Assembly (NCBI GenBank): GCA_944388965.1
Contig: CALXKL010000002.1
Span: 186,001 to 250,000 of the forward strand
Source: an uncultured Spirochaetales bacterium
Lineage (GTDB): Bacteria; Spirochaetota; Spirochaetia; Sphaerochaetales; Sphaerochaetaceae
Length of the DNA stretch: 64,000 nucleotides
Reading direction: 5' to 3'
This document shows, piece after piece, positions 1 to 7,203 of the stretch. The notes under the pieces were generated by a model. It was not told the origin of the DNA and made no database searches. It saw nothing but the letters and a program-made list of their open reading frames with translations. Within the stretch, counting starts at the first letter, position 1; every line of letters starts with the position of its first letter. The position numbers and the translations under genes are program-made.

Positions 1-373
1 CGTTGACGTCGGCAGGAGGCACGATCTGGCCGAAGTGGATGTTGAAGCCATGGGCGAATGCGAGATACTTGCCCGGCTTCAGCCCCGGCTCGATCGACTC
101 CCTGTACAGCTTCGCCTGCTTCTCGTCGTTGACCAGGATCATGATGATGTCGCACTTCTCCGCGGCCTCGCGTGCGGTCATGACCTTGAGACCCGCCTCC
201 TCGGCCCTTGCCCAGCTCTTCGACCCCTCGTAGAGGCCGACCGTCACGTCGACTCCGCTCTCGTGCAGGTTGAGGGCATGTGCGTGTCCCTGGCTGCCAT
301 AGCCGATGATCGCGACCTTCTTGCCATCGAGCAGGGAGAGGTCTCCATCCTTTTCGTAATACATCTTGCTCAT
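1..373 (-). CDS. ilvC: Ketol-acid reductoisomerase, N-terminal part (cut by window edge)
   Basis: The first 124 residues are present; the C-terminus lies outside the window. The product would be the NADPH-dependent reductoisomerase of valine, leucine and isoleucine synthesis. The N-terminal Rossmann motif [17 protein letters not shown] near residues 24-40 is diagnostic of IlvC. A GGAGGA Shine-Dalgarno sequence precedes the ATG at 371-373. The gene starts 21 bases after ilvN and should share its attenuated transcript. The family call is secure; nothing can be said about the metal-binding C-terminal domain. Confidence 0.95.
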   Translation of the reverse strand, partial: MSKMYYEKDGDLSLLDGKKVAIIGYGSQGHAHALNLHESGVDVTVGLYEGSKSWARAEEAGLKVMTAREAAEKCDIIMILVNDEKQAKLYRESIEPGLKPGKYLAFAHGFNIHFGQIVPPADVN

Positions 374-394
374 TCCGCTATTCCTCCGTTGCGT

Positions 395-922
395 TCAGTT
401 CTCGAATTCTATTTCACTCAGGGCCCTTCCACCCCGCTCCAGCGCGGTGATGCCCGTACGTGCAAGTTCCACGATGCCGTAGTCCTCTATGAGGGACATG
501 AATGCATCCAGCTTGTCCAGGTCGCCGGTGAGCTGCAGCGTCATCGTGACCCTTGTGACGTCTATGATCTTCGCCTTGAATATCTCGGCCAGCTCCACCA
601 GATGGGTACGCGTCATATCGTCCGCCCTGATCTTGACCAGCACCAGCTCCTTCTGCAGCGAACCCGAGGCCGTCATCTCGTAGACCCTGATGACGTCCAC
701 CAGCTTCTCAACCTGGCGCTTGATCTGCTCGATCACGGCCTTGTCCTCGACGCATACGACGATGGTGATGCGGCTGATGTCGCTCCTCTCTGTCTCACCC
801 ACGGACAGGGAGCTTATGTTGTAGCCGCGCCGCGAGAAGAGCCCCACGACCCTCATCAGCACACCGGACTTGTTGTTGACCAGTATCGCCAGCGTGCTCT
901 TCTCCATCCCGTTTTTCTCCAC
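395..922 (-). CDS. ilvN: Acetolactate synthase small (regulatory) subunit
   Basis: This is the ACT-domain regulatory subunit of acetohydroxyacid synthase, which makes the catalytic subunit sensitive to valine. The protein of about 175 residues has the usual family size. The ACT domain opens with STLAILVNNKSGVLMRVVGL and continues through RRGYNISSLSVG; the second half carries the conserved KLVDVIRV and LTGDLDKLDAF segments. The start is uncertain. A GTG at 920-922 has the ribosome site GGAGGT 4-5 bases upstream and is preferred; ATG at 905-907 matches the family N-terminus better but lies about 20 bases from that site. No ilvB is adjacent: the gene follows directly on the attenuator, so the catalytic subunit must be encoded elsewhere. 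Confidence 0.93.
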   Translation of the reverse strand: MEKNGMEKSTLAILVNNKSGVLMRVVGLFSRRGYNISSLSVGETERSDISRITIVVCVEDKAVIEQIKRQVEKLVDVIRVYEMTASGSLQKELVLVKIRADDMTRTHLVELAEIFKAKIIDVTRVTMTLQLTGDLDKLDAFMSLIEDYGIVELARTGITALERGGRALSEIEFEN

Positions 923-935
923 TGCCACCTCCGAT

Positions 936-976
936 AAAAAAATCCGCCCGCGGTCCTCTTCTTCATGACCACGGGC
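936..976 (-). terminator. Attenuator terminator of the ilv operon
   Basis: On the transcript GCCCGTGGTC (976-967) pairs with GACCGCGGGC (955-946) in a 10-bp stem with one G-U pair. It is followed by GGA and a run of seven U (942-936). It lies between the leader-peptide stop codon and ilvN, so read-through is needed to express ilvNC. Its 5' arm is also part of the competing antiterminator. Confidence 0.88.
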
Positions 977-1003
977 TACAGCAAAACGAACTAAACCGTG
1001 GTC
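967..1003 (-). promoter_or_regulatory. Antiterminator hairpin of the ilv attenuator
   Basis: On the transcript GACCACGG (1003-996), directly overlapping the leader-peptide stop codon, is the exact complement of CCGTGGTC (974-967). Bases 967-974 are also the 5' arm of the terminator, so the two hairpins exclude each other. A ribosome at the stop codon would cover the first arm and favour termination. A ribosome stalled at the upstream Ile/Val/Leu codons leaves it free and favours read-through. Confidence 0.82.
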
Positions 1004-1080
1004 TAGTCTCCAATAAGTAGCGCAATGAGGACGATCGCCCCGGAAGGCTCTGACGATGTTGTGGAAATGTACCTCTTCAT
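1003..1080 (-). CDS. ilvL: ilv leader peptide (25 residues)
   Basis: A 25-codon reading frame with a strong GGAGGAGG ribosome site about 9 bases before its ATG (1078-1080). The peptide starts MKRYISTT and ends GAIVLIALLIGD: seven of the eight codons between positions 16 and 23 are for Ile, Val or Leu, including CTA, CTT and ATT, which look uncommon in this GC-rich DNA. It lies downstream of a good promoter and directly upstream of the alternative hairpins and ilvNC. This is the textbook layout of a leader peptide that senses charged branched-chain tRNAs. It is too short for standard gene calling; the symbol is by analogy with enterobacterial ilvL. Confidence 0.85.
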   Translation of the reverse strand: MKRYISTTSSEPSGAIVLIALLIGD

Positions 1081-1118
1081 CCCGACTACCTCCTCCCAGG
1101 CGAAGACCCGATGTGCTT

Positions 1119-1148
1119 TTCTTACTTCTTTTGGACGTCCTTTGTCAA
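1119..1148 (-). promoter_or_regulatory. Promoter of the ilv operon
   Basis: A sigma-70-like promoter reading leftward: -35 TTGACA (1148-1143), 18-base spacer, -10 TAAGAA (1124-1119). Initiation near 1112 would give a leader of about 30 bases before the leader-peptide ATG, containing its ribosome site. Confidence 0.7.
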
Positions 1149-1155
1149 TCGCGAT

Positions 1156-1181
1156 ATGCAAAATTCTGCATCTTTTTGCAC
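1156..1181. promoter_or_regulatory. TGCA-rich inverted repeats upstream of the ilv -35 box
   Basis: Bases 1156-1171 form ATGCAAAATTCTGCAT, a 16-base palindrome broken by one pair. It overlaps a second inverted repeat, TGCA-N6-TGCA, at 1168-1181. The block lies 8 bases upstream of the -35 box. It could bind a regulator such as an Lrp-type activator, but nothing in the sequence identifies the protein. Confidence 0.35.
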
Positions 1182-1247
1182 TCTTCATTTGACAATGTGC
1201 ATCATGCAGGATAGCAAGTCGCTGCAATGCAAGAAGTTGCTGATGCT

Positions 1248-2009
1248 TCAGGATTCCACCGACATATGGTCCCGGAAGCTCGACGGGGTCTGTCCGCTGA
1301 AGCGGCGGAAGATCTTGGCGAAGTAGCCGGGCGACGGGAAGCCGCACTCGGCGGCGATCTGGGATATGTTCTTCCTGGGGTCCTTCATCAGCTGTGCAGC
1401 CTTGTTCACCCGCCAGGCGTTGAGGTACTGCAGGAAGTTCAGCCCCGTCTCCTCCTTGAACAGCCGGCTCAGGTGGCTTTCGGACAGCTCCAGGTACTGG
1501 GCCGCCTCCTGCAGTCCGACAGGACGGCTGTAGTTGGCCGCGATGAAGGAGATGACCGAGTTTATGACATGGTTCTCGACACTCCTTGGCAGGGCGATGA
1601 GCTCGGGGTCGCTGGTCTTGAGCCTCTCGATCTCCTGGTCCTCCTGCCTCATCTTCTCCACAAGACATGAGAGCGTCTCGTGGAACTGTCTGGAGTCGAT
1701 CGGCTTCTGCAGGTAGTCGAACACTCCGAGCCTTATGGCGCTCCTCGTGTACGAGAAGTCGGTGTAGCCAGACAAAATGACGGCATGGGAGACGGCGCAC
1801 TTCTCCAGCATGGACAGTCCGTCCTGGCCGGGCAGGCGTATGTCGGTTATCACGACATCGGGCTGAAGCTCGAGTATGGTCCTCTCACCCTCTATTCCGT
1901 CGGCACAGGTGGCCACGAGCTCGAGGCCGAGATCGGCCCATGGAGTCGTGATGGCGATCTCCTGGCAGACAAGCTGCTCATCCTCGACAAGAACGACCGT
2001 ATAACTCAC
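1248..2009 (-). CDS. Response regulator, YesN type (receiver + AraC HTH)
   Basis: A 253-residue cytoplasmic transcription regulator. Residues 1-120 are a receiver domain with acidic pocket E9-D10, phosphoacceptor D56 in DVVITDIRLPGQDG, the conserved Ser/Thr region (ILSGYTDF) and Lys in LQKPI. Residues about 150-250 are an AraC-type double helix-turn-helix (LSESHLSRLFKEETG, ending ISQIAAECGFPSPGYFAKIFRR). The start is GTG (2007-2009) with GGGGAG upstream and lies 2 bases after the stop of the histidine kinase gene, so the two are one signalling unit. Such pairs usually control sugar-transport or surface genes; no target is visible next to it. An in-frame upstream extension exists but overlaps the kinase gene and is not real. 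Confidence 0.93.
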   Translation of the reverse strand: MSYTVVLVEDEQLVCQEIAITTPWADLGLELVATCADGIEGERTILELQPDVVITDIRLPGQDGLSMLEKCAVSHAVILSGYTDFSYTRSAIRLGVFDYLQKPIDSRQFHETLSCLVEKMRQEDQEIERLKTSDPELIALPRSVENHVINSVISFIAANYSRPVGLQEAAQYLELSESHLSRLFKEETGLNFLQYLNAWRVNKAAQLMKDPRKNISQIAAECGFPSPGYFAKIFRRFSGQTPSSFRDHMSVES

Positions 2010-2011
2010 TG

Positions 2012-3685
2012 TCAAACTCCCCTGCCGGAAGGAAGACGCAGCGTGATGCACGTCCCCTCCCCTGGTCTGGATTCTACTACGAAAGCGGCACGCTCGCCAT
2101 AATGCAGCTGCAGCCTCTTGTACACATTGTACATCCCCGTATGGGCGCTTTGTGCAAGACTGTCCATATTCTGGTAAAGGCTGTCGTCGAAGCCCACTCC
2201 GTTGTCGCGTACCGTGATGGTCACGAAGCCGTCTTCGTCCAGCACCGCCTCCACCTCGAGTCTCCACTGTCCGACCTTGGGCTCGAGACCGTGGACTATG
2301 GCGTTCTCGACCAGAGGCTGGATTATCAGCTTGGGCGTGACGACATCGGCCGCATCCTCGTCGAGATGCGTCGTCACGTGGAGCTTCTGTCCGAAGCGCA
2401 CCTGCTGGATGCCTATGTAGCTGTCGACCAGCAGGAAGCTTCCGGCAAGGCTCTCCGTGCCCTGTCTGCCGTCCACGGCGTAGCGCAGCAGCCGGCCCAG
2501 CTTTATGGTGATGTCCTCTATCTCCTGCTGTCCGTTTATCCTGGCAAGCGACCGGATCACATTGAGCGTGTTGAACAGGAAGTGGGGGTTCATCTGAGCC
2601 TCCAGCGCCTTGCGCTCGGCGTCGCGGACCTTGTCCCTCTCCTCCTCGTTGTGCCTCATCAGGAGTCTTATGCGCTCCAGCATCTCGTCGAACTTGTCGT
2701 TCAGCTCCGCCATCTCCCGGATCCGGCTGGGCGCGACGTGCGCATCGAGATTGCCGTTCTCGACCTCGTCCATCGTTCCGACGAGGTCCCTTATCGGACG
2801 CACGAGAGAACCCGCCATGAAGAACGACAGCACGATGGAGATGATGAAGGCAACGGCGAGCACAAGCGCCAGAAGCGCATAGAAGCTGTACAGGGAATCC
2901 ATGTACGGGGATATGTCCAGATAGCCGACCAGGATGAAGCCGTACTCGTCCAGCATCCGGCTGGCGACCAGCACGTCGCCGCTCTCGCGCCTGAACGTGT
3001 CCGAAAAAGGCCAACCGTCGTCCAGCGGCCGGTAGTCGTCCAGATGGATCAGGGACGACACCATGCCCGTCGCCACGTCGACCAGGCACACCTCGTTCAC
3101 GAGCGCAGGGTCGGCGTACCGGATGAACTGTGTACCTATGACATCGAGAAGGACGTAGGCGACGAGGAATCCGTCAGCGTCATACACCGCGCCGGTCATG
3201 TTCACAACGACCTCGTCGCTGTTGTAAGTGGAATAGCGGAAGTCCGTCGTATAGAGTATGCCGTCAAGTCTCACGTCAGGCACCCGGCTGGAGAAGTCCA
3301 GCGCCGGCGGCATGTGCTCCATGGTCGAGAAGACCACGCCTCCGGAGGTGTCGATGACCGTCAGGTCCATCTGACGCCGCATGCCGCCGAAGGCGAGCAG
3401 CACCTCCTCCATCAGCTCCTGCCTATCAGGCTTCCCGCCGGACACGTTCCTGGACACCACTTCGCTGCCGGCGAACGCCTCCAGGGCGGATGCATAGTCG
3501 CCTATCGTGTCGCAGAACCTGATCATTATGTCGTTCATCGACACGTCCAGCTGGTTGAAGAGGTTCGACCGGGTGATCCTGTCCCCGTAGCTGAAGATGA
3601 ACAGAGTCGTGGGGATAAGCGCGACCATGACCGTGAAGATGATGGCGAGTATGATCCTGGAGCGAAAGCTCTGGGTGCTCTTCAT
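2012..3685 (-). CDS. Sensor histidine kinase, YesM family
   Basis: A 557-residue membrane sensor. It has an N-terminal transmembrane helix (about residues 12-32), a large extracytoplasmic sensor region to about 270, a second helix (about 272-297), then a HAMP linker with RPIRDL. The His_kinase domain carries the phosphorylatable His in NPHFLFNTL (about residue 365), and the C-terminal ATPase domain has the N box QPLVENAIVHGL and G box DNGVGF. This is the YesM/LytS-like architecture that pairs with AraC-type receivers such as the next gene. The ATG overlaps the stop of the HAD gene by 4 bases. The extracellular ligand cannot be told from sequence. Confidence 0.93.
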   Translation of the reverse strand: MKSTQSFRSRIILAIIFTVMVALIPTTLFIFSYGDRITRSNLFNQLDVSMNDIMIRFCDTIGDYASALEAFAGSEVVSRNVSGGKPDRQELMEEVLLAFGGMRRQMDLTVIDTSGGVVFSTMEHMPPALDFSSRVPDVRLDGILYTTDFRYSTYNSDEVVVNMTGAVYDADGFLVAYVLLDVIGTQFIRYADPALVNEVCLVDVATGMVSSLIHLDDYRPLDDGWPFSDTFRRESGDVLVASRMLDEYGFILVGYLDISPYMDSLYSFYALLALVLAVAFIISIVLSFFMAGSLVRPIRDLVGTMDEVENGNLDAHVAPSRIREMAELNDKFDEMLERIRLLMRHNEEERDKVRDAERKALEAQMNPHFLFNTLNVIRSLARINGQQEIEDITIKLGRLLRYAVDGRQGTESLAGSFLLVDSYIGIQQVRFGQKLHVTTHLDEDAADVVTPKLIIQPLVENAIVHGLEPKVGQWRLEVEAVLDEDGFVTITVRDNGVGFDDSLYQNMDSLAQSAHTGMYNVYKRLQLHYGERAAFVVESRPGEGTCITLRLPSGRGV

Positions 3686-4269
3686 CCAGGAAGGCCTCTG
3701 AAGTGCGCATAAAGCGCATCGTCGTCATCGTCGTAGCGCCAGGCGTCTATGCCGAGAAGGGAGGCGGCGTCCACGTTGACCTTGCTGTCATCGATGAAGT
3801 GCGTCCTCCGGGCATCGGCCTCCTCGATGGCGAGAATCGTCCGGAAGAACCCCGGCTCCGGCTTGACCGCATGGATGATGTGGCTTGCATGGCAGGCGTC
3901 GAAGTGTCTCCTGATGTCCAGCTCGTCGATGACCCACCAGTGGCTCTGGAACGTGTTGGAGCCTATGACGCAGCGCATGCCGCGGCTGCGGAGGTCGTCC
4001 GCAAGGGCGGTCATGGCAGGGTTGAGGACAGGACGGAAGTGGATGCGGAAGATGTCGCACGGAATGTCCACATGGAACCTGTCCTCCATGTGCCGGTAGT
4101 AGTCGCCGATGGAGAACAGGCCTGCCATCATGGCCTTCTCGTACAATGCGTAGTCGGCCCTGAGCGCACTCTCGTCGATCGACAGCTCGCGCGAGATGGA
4201 CGAGAGCATGTCTATGTTCCTGACGAGCACGCCGCCCAGGTCGAAGATCACCAGATCGCTATTCGACAT
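3682..4269 (-). CDS. HAD-superfamily hydrolase
   Basis: A 195-residue haloacid-dehalogenase-fold protein. It carries motif I DLGGVLV (nucleophile Asp in VIFDLGG), motif II IGSNT, motif III Lys in VKPEPGFF and motif IV FIDDSKVNV. The all-alpha cap lies between motifs I and II, as in the YihX/epoxide-hydrolase-N type. Motif I has G instead of D at the +2 acid/base position (DLG rather than DxD), as in many YihX-like sugar phosphatases. The start is ATG 4267-4269; a longer in-frame reading upstream lies inside the DtxR gene. It overlaps that gene by 11 bases and the kinase by 4. Substrate unknown. Confidence 0.85.
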   Translation of the reverse strand: MSNSDLVIFDLGGVLVRNIDMLSSISRELSIDESALRADYALYEKAMMAGLFSIGDYYRHMEDRFHVDIPCDIFRIHFRPVLNPAMTALADDLRSRGMRCVIGSNTFQSHWWVIDELDIRRHFDACHASHIIHAVKPEPGFFRTILAIEEADARRTHFIDDSKVNVDAASLLGIDAWRYDDDDDALYAHFRGLPG

Positions 4270-4639
4270 GCTGGTATGTCCGTATGAACTCGGTGAGCTT
4301 CTGCATGCTCTGCGAGGATATGTCATGTTCGATGAGACAGGCGTCGTGCTCGGCGATCTCCCTGTCCACGCCCAGTATGTCCCGCAGGAACCGGGTCAGC
4401 ATCCTGTGGCGGTCGTAGACCTCCTCGGCAACGGCACGCCCCTTCGCGGTGAGGCTGACGTCCCCATATGTCTCCATCTCCACATATCCCTCCGCCTTGA
4501 GGATGGACATGGCGCGCGACACGCTCGGCCGGCTCACCCCCAGGTGTCTGGCGATGTCGGTGCTGCGGACCTTGTCCGAGTCGTGCCTTATCTCCTGTAC
4601 GAGGATGGCTTCCAAATAGTCTTCACCGGATTTCTGCAT
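4259..4639 (-). CDS. DtxR/MntR-family metal-dependent repressor
   Basis: A 126-residue regulator made of an N-terminal winged helix-turn-helix (SGEDYLEAI, then STDIARHLGVSRPSVSRAMSIL) and a short dimerisation/metal domain. Likely metal ligands are D7 and E10 in EDYLEA, His in YDRHRML, and CLIEHDIS near residue 103. The CxxEH pattern resembles iron-responsive DtxR/IdeR, while the short length without an SH3 domain resembles MntR/TroR; Fe versus Mn cannot be decided. It lies inside the minus operon, between the deacylase (8-base gap) and the HAD gene. No metal transporter is adjacent, which is unusual. Confidence 0.88.
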   Translation of the reverse strand: MQKSGEDYLEAILVQEIRHDSDKVRSTDIARHLGVSRPSVSRAMSILKAEGYVEMETYGDVSLTAKGRAVAEEVYDRHRMLTRFLRDILGVDREIAEHDACLIEHDISSQSMQKLTEFIRTYQHVE

Positions 4640-4647
4640 GTTTCAAT

Positions 4648-6213
4648 TCAACCACGTTTGGCACCGTTTTTCAACAGAACGCTCCCGGGCCTGAGCCCTG
4701 TGCATCTCCCGTTCTCATGGACTATCGCACCATTGACGCATACCATCCGGATGCCCGGATTGCATCCGTCATGCCATTGGCAGGAGAGGGCGTCGAGGTC
4801 CATCAGCACCAGGTCGGCGACGGCGCCTTCCCGGATCACGCCCCTGTCCTCCAGTCCCAGACGCAGCGCGTTCTTCCGGCTCATGCGATGTATGCATTCC
4901 TCCAGCGGGAAGAGCCTCCTGTCGAGGCAGTAGCGCCTTATTAGCTCGACTGCGGCGCTGTGTGAACGCGGATGGGGGCTCGCCGAGGAGTACAGGGCGT
5001 CGGTCGAGAAGCCCATCAGATCGTCCTGCATGATCCGCTCCAGCGTCGAGCGGGTCTCGGTCACGTCGCACATGAGCGCCGCTCCGCCTTCGTCGGCCAG
5101 CACGTCGAAGAGTGCATCCAGCGGATCCGGACCGAGGTCGGCAAGGCATGTGCCGTCCAGGTCGCTACGGCTGTCCATGTGCAGGATCCTTATGTTCTCC
5201 GGGCCCACGAGCGACCAGATGCTCTCCCAGCCGTCGGGATTCAGCATGTCATGTCTCATCCGGCTCCTCTCCCCGTCGAGCTGTAGCGCAAAGCGCAGCT
5301 CCGTGCGGCTCAATGCGTTGGCCCAGGGTGGAAGCAGGGAGAAGAGACTTGTCGAACCGTAGTCGTACGGATACTGGTCGAAGGCCACATCCAGTCCTCT
5401 GTCATGATGGGAATGGATGAGGTCGAGCACTCTCGACAGCTTGTCCTGGTTGCGTCCTCCTATGATCTTCAGATGGCTTATCTGCAACCGGACAGAGGTT
5501 TTCATCGCAAGCGACAGCACCTCCTGCAGCGCCTCGACGATTCCGTCGCCCTCGCTTCTCATGTGGACGCAGAAGAGCCCGTCATGCCTGGCGACGACCC
5601 TGAGCAGGGCCTCCAGCTCCCTGTCGTCGGCGTTGAAGCACGGCTGATAGTACAGCCCCGTGGACAGGCCGAAGCAGCCCTCCTCCAGACTCTGCTCGAG
5701 AAGAGAGCACATGACGGCGATCTCGTCGGGAGAGGCCGCACGTGACGAATCCTCCCCCATCGCCGCGGTGCGCAACGGGGAATGAGGCTGGAGAAAGCCC
5801 ATGTTGATTCCGGTTCCACATGCCGACAGCCTGTCGATGAAGCCGTCGAAACCGTCCCAGTCCCATTCATCGCATCTGCCCAGCACATCGTTGCACAGAG
5901 GTTCCAGCAGACGTCTTCTTCCTGCCTGCGGGTAGACACCGATTCCGCAGTTGCCGCTGATATCGCTCGTGATGCCCTGCGCGCTCTTCATGGGCATGGA
6001 CGGATCGCGCAGCGCATACAGTTCGCTGTGCGCATGCATGTCTATGAACCCCGGACACAGGACCATGCGCGAGGCGTCCACGCAGGTGCGGGCCCTGACG
6101 TGCTCGCGGCCTATGAGTGCTATCGTGGAGCCCAGCGTCGCCACGTTGGCCTGGTATGGCTGTCCTCCCTGTCCGTCGACTATCCTGGCGCCTTCGAAGA
6201 GAATGTCGTACAT
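4648..6213 (-). CDS. N-acyl-D-amino-acid deacylase-like amidohydrolase
   Basis: A 521-residue amidohydrolase-superfamily metalloenzyme of the D-aminoacylase group. The N-terminal beta domain (ILFEGARIVDGQG) is followed by the metal site GFIDMHAHSE, then GNCG, the region TGLYYQP, the metal-ligand histidines HMRSEG and QISHLKI, and late STDALYSSASPHPRSH and the C-terminal GVIREGAVADLVLMD. These are the hallmarks of N-acyl-D-amino-acid or N-acyl-D-Glu deacylases, which free D-amino acids from N-acyl forms. Dihydroorotase or hydantoinase are less likely. It starts 1 base after the stop of the Fic-like gene. The exact acyl-amino acid is unknown. Confidence 0.87.
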   Translation of the reverse strand: MYDILFEGARIVDGQGGQPYQANVATLGSTIALIGREHVRARTCVDASRMVLCPGFIDMHAHSELYALRDPSMPMKSAQGITSDISGNCGIGVYPQAGRRRLLEPLCNDVLGRCDEWDWDGFDGFIDRLSACGTGINMGFLQPHSPLRTAAMGEDSSRAASPDEIAVMCSLLEQSLEEGCFGLSTGLYYQPCFNADDRELEALLRVVARHDGLFCVHMRSEGDGIVEALQEVLSLAMKTSVRLQISHLKIIGGRNQDKLSRVLDLIHSHHDRGLDVAFDQYPYDYGSTSLFSLLPPWANALSRTELRFALQLDGERSRMRHDMLNPDGWESIWSLVGPENIRILHMDSRSDLDGTCLADLGPDPLDALFDVLADEGGAALMCDVTETRSTLERIMQDDLMGFSTDALYSSASPHPRSHSAAVELIRRYCLDRRLFPLEECIHRMSRKNALRLGLEDRGVIREGAVADLVLMDLDALSCQWHDGCNPGIRMVCVNGAIVHENGRCTGLRPGSVLLKNGAKRG

Positions 6214-6214
6214 G

Positions 6215-7114
6215 TCAACGCCTCTGGCCGAACGATTCGTATGAGGCGATGATGCAGCGCTCCATCATGCGGGCGAGATCCTCGTAGACGCCCTTGCCGG
6301 ATGCAAGGGCCAGAGTGGCCTTGAGCTCGTTCAGGTCGTCCTCGTCCATCGTCGGTGGCAGGAGCCCCTCGGACATGAGCAGCGCGGAGGATGCCAGGAC
6401 GGCGAAGGCACAGTTGTCCTCGTCGAAGGGTCGGCTTTGCACGAGTCCTGAAAGCAGCAGTGCCGAGCGGAACACCGGATGCAGACCCTTCCATTCCCTG
6501 TCGAACTGCATCAGGAAGGTCTCCATCTGCAGGTCGACCCTCAGACCGTCATCCCCTTTCGGATCCACGACGAATCCACGGCGCCACTGCATGCCGCCGA
6601 TGTCGTCTCGTCCCTGGGTGAACGCGGCATGCAAGTCAAGCACGCCGCGCACCGACGCCTCGTGTTGGATGAAGGGGCTTCTGAGAAGCACCGACCGGAA
6701 CGAAGAGGCCTTGAGACAGTCCTGGTAGGACATGCCACGCACAGGGCCGTGGGTCCACAGCTGGAGGATGTCGCCACGGTCCATCGGCACGCCGTCCATG
6801 GCGGCGCCGAGACAGAGCAGGCCGGATGCGATGGCATCGAGGGCCCTGTCCTCCTGGACGAGCGCCCTGACACGCTGCGTGTCGCGAAGCGAATTCAGGC
6901 CGTCTATGTCGATGGAGCCCAGACGCACACAGCTGTTCTTGTATGTCCTCATGTGGCGTCCATCATATGGCTTGGGCACGTCCGCGGGGATGGACCACGA
7001 CCAGCCGAGCTTCACGGCGCCCTCGATGCGTCCTTCCTGGCACATGAGACGGATCCTTCTCTCCGTCACCCCCCACTTCTCCGCCAGCTGTCTGGCTCCG
7101 ATGTACTTCTTCAT
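6215..7114 (-). CDS. Helix-turn-helix protein with a degenerate Fic-like domain
   Basis: A 299-residue protein. Residues 1-55 are a MerR/excisionase-like DNA-binding module (IGARQLAEKWGVTERRIRLM, then IPADVPKPYDGR), as in the HTH-Fic proteins of Firmicutes. The remainder is helical and contains a Fic-like core. The usual HPFxxGNGR motif reads RPFDEDNCA near residues 225-233: catalytic His is Arg and the GNGR loop is DNCA, so AMP transfer is unlikely. Start ATG 7112-7114 fits the family N-terminus; a TTG at 7172-7174 would add 20 residues. It heads the six-gene minus operon. It may act as a DNA-binding regulator rather than an AMPylase; this is inference. Confidence 0.65.
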   Translation of the reverse strand: MKKYIGARQLAEKWGVTERRIRLMCQEGRIEGAVKLGWSWSIPADVPKPYDGRHMRTYKNSCVRLGSIDIDGLNSLRDTQRVRALVQEDRALDAIASGLLCLGAAMDGVPMDRGDILQLWTHGPVRGMSYQDCLKASSFRSVLLRSPFIQHEASVRGVLDLHAAFTQGRDDIGGMQWRRGFVVDPKGDDGLRVDLQMETFLMQFDREWKGLHPVFRSALLLSGLVQSRPFDEDNCAFAVLASSALLMSEGLLPPTMDEDDLNELKATLALASGKGVYEDLARMMERCIIASYESFGQRR

Positions 7115-7152
7115 GAAATGAAGGGTACCCCGAAACGCGTTTTCTTGGAAGG

Positions 7153-7181
7153 TTGCACAACTCTTTTTTTCCAACTAACAT
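7153..7181 (+). promoter_or_regulatory. Promoter of the FAD protein-MATE-CCA operon
   Basis: TTGCAC (7153-7158), 17-base spacer, TAACAT (7176-7181). Initiation near 7188 gives a short leader holding the GGAGAAG ribosome site before the ATG at 7204. Confidence 0.6.
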
Positions 7182-7203
7182 CCTCACCTGGAGAAGACAA
7201 GCC

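Noticed and set aside
1003-1800. 265-codon minus frame ending in the ilv leader peptide
   Set aside because: Only the last 25 codons are supported by a ribosome site and promoter; the rest is out of phase inside the response-regulator gene and upstream of the promoter.
2102-3712. Long open frame (536 codons) antisense to the histidine kinase gene
   Set aside because: The kinase on the minus strand has all family motifs; the plus frame is arginine/valine/histidine-rich with no motif, the usual shadow of GC-rich coding DNA.
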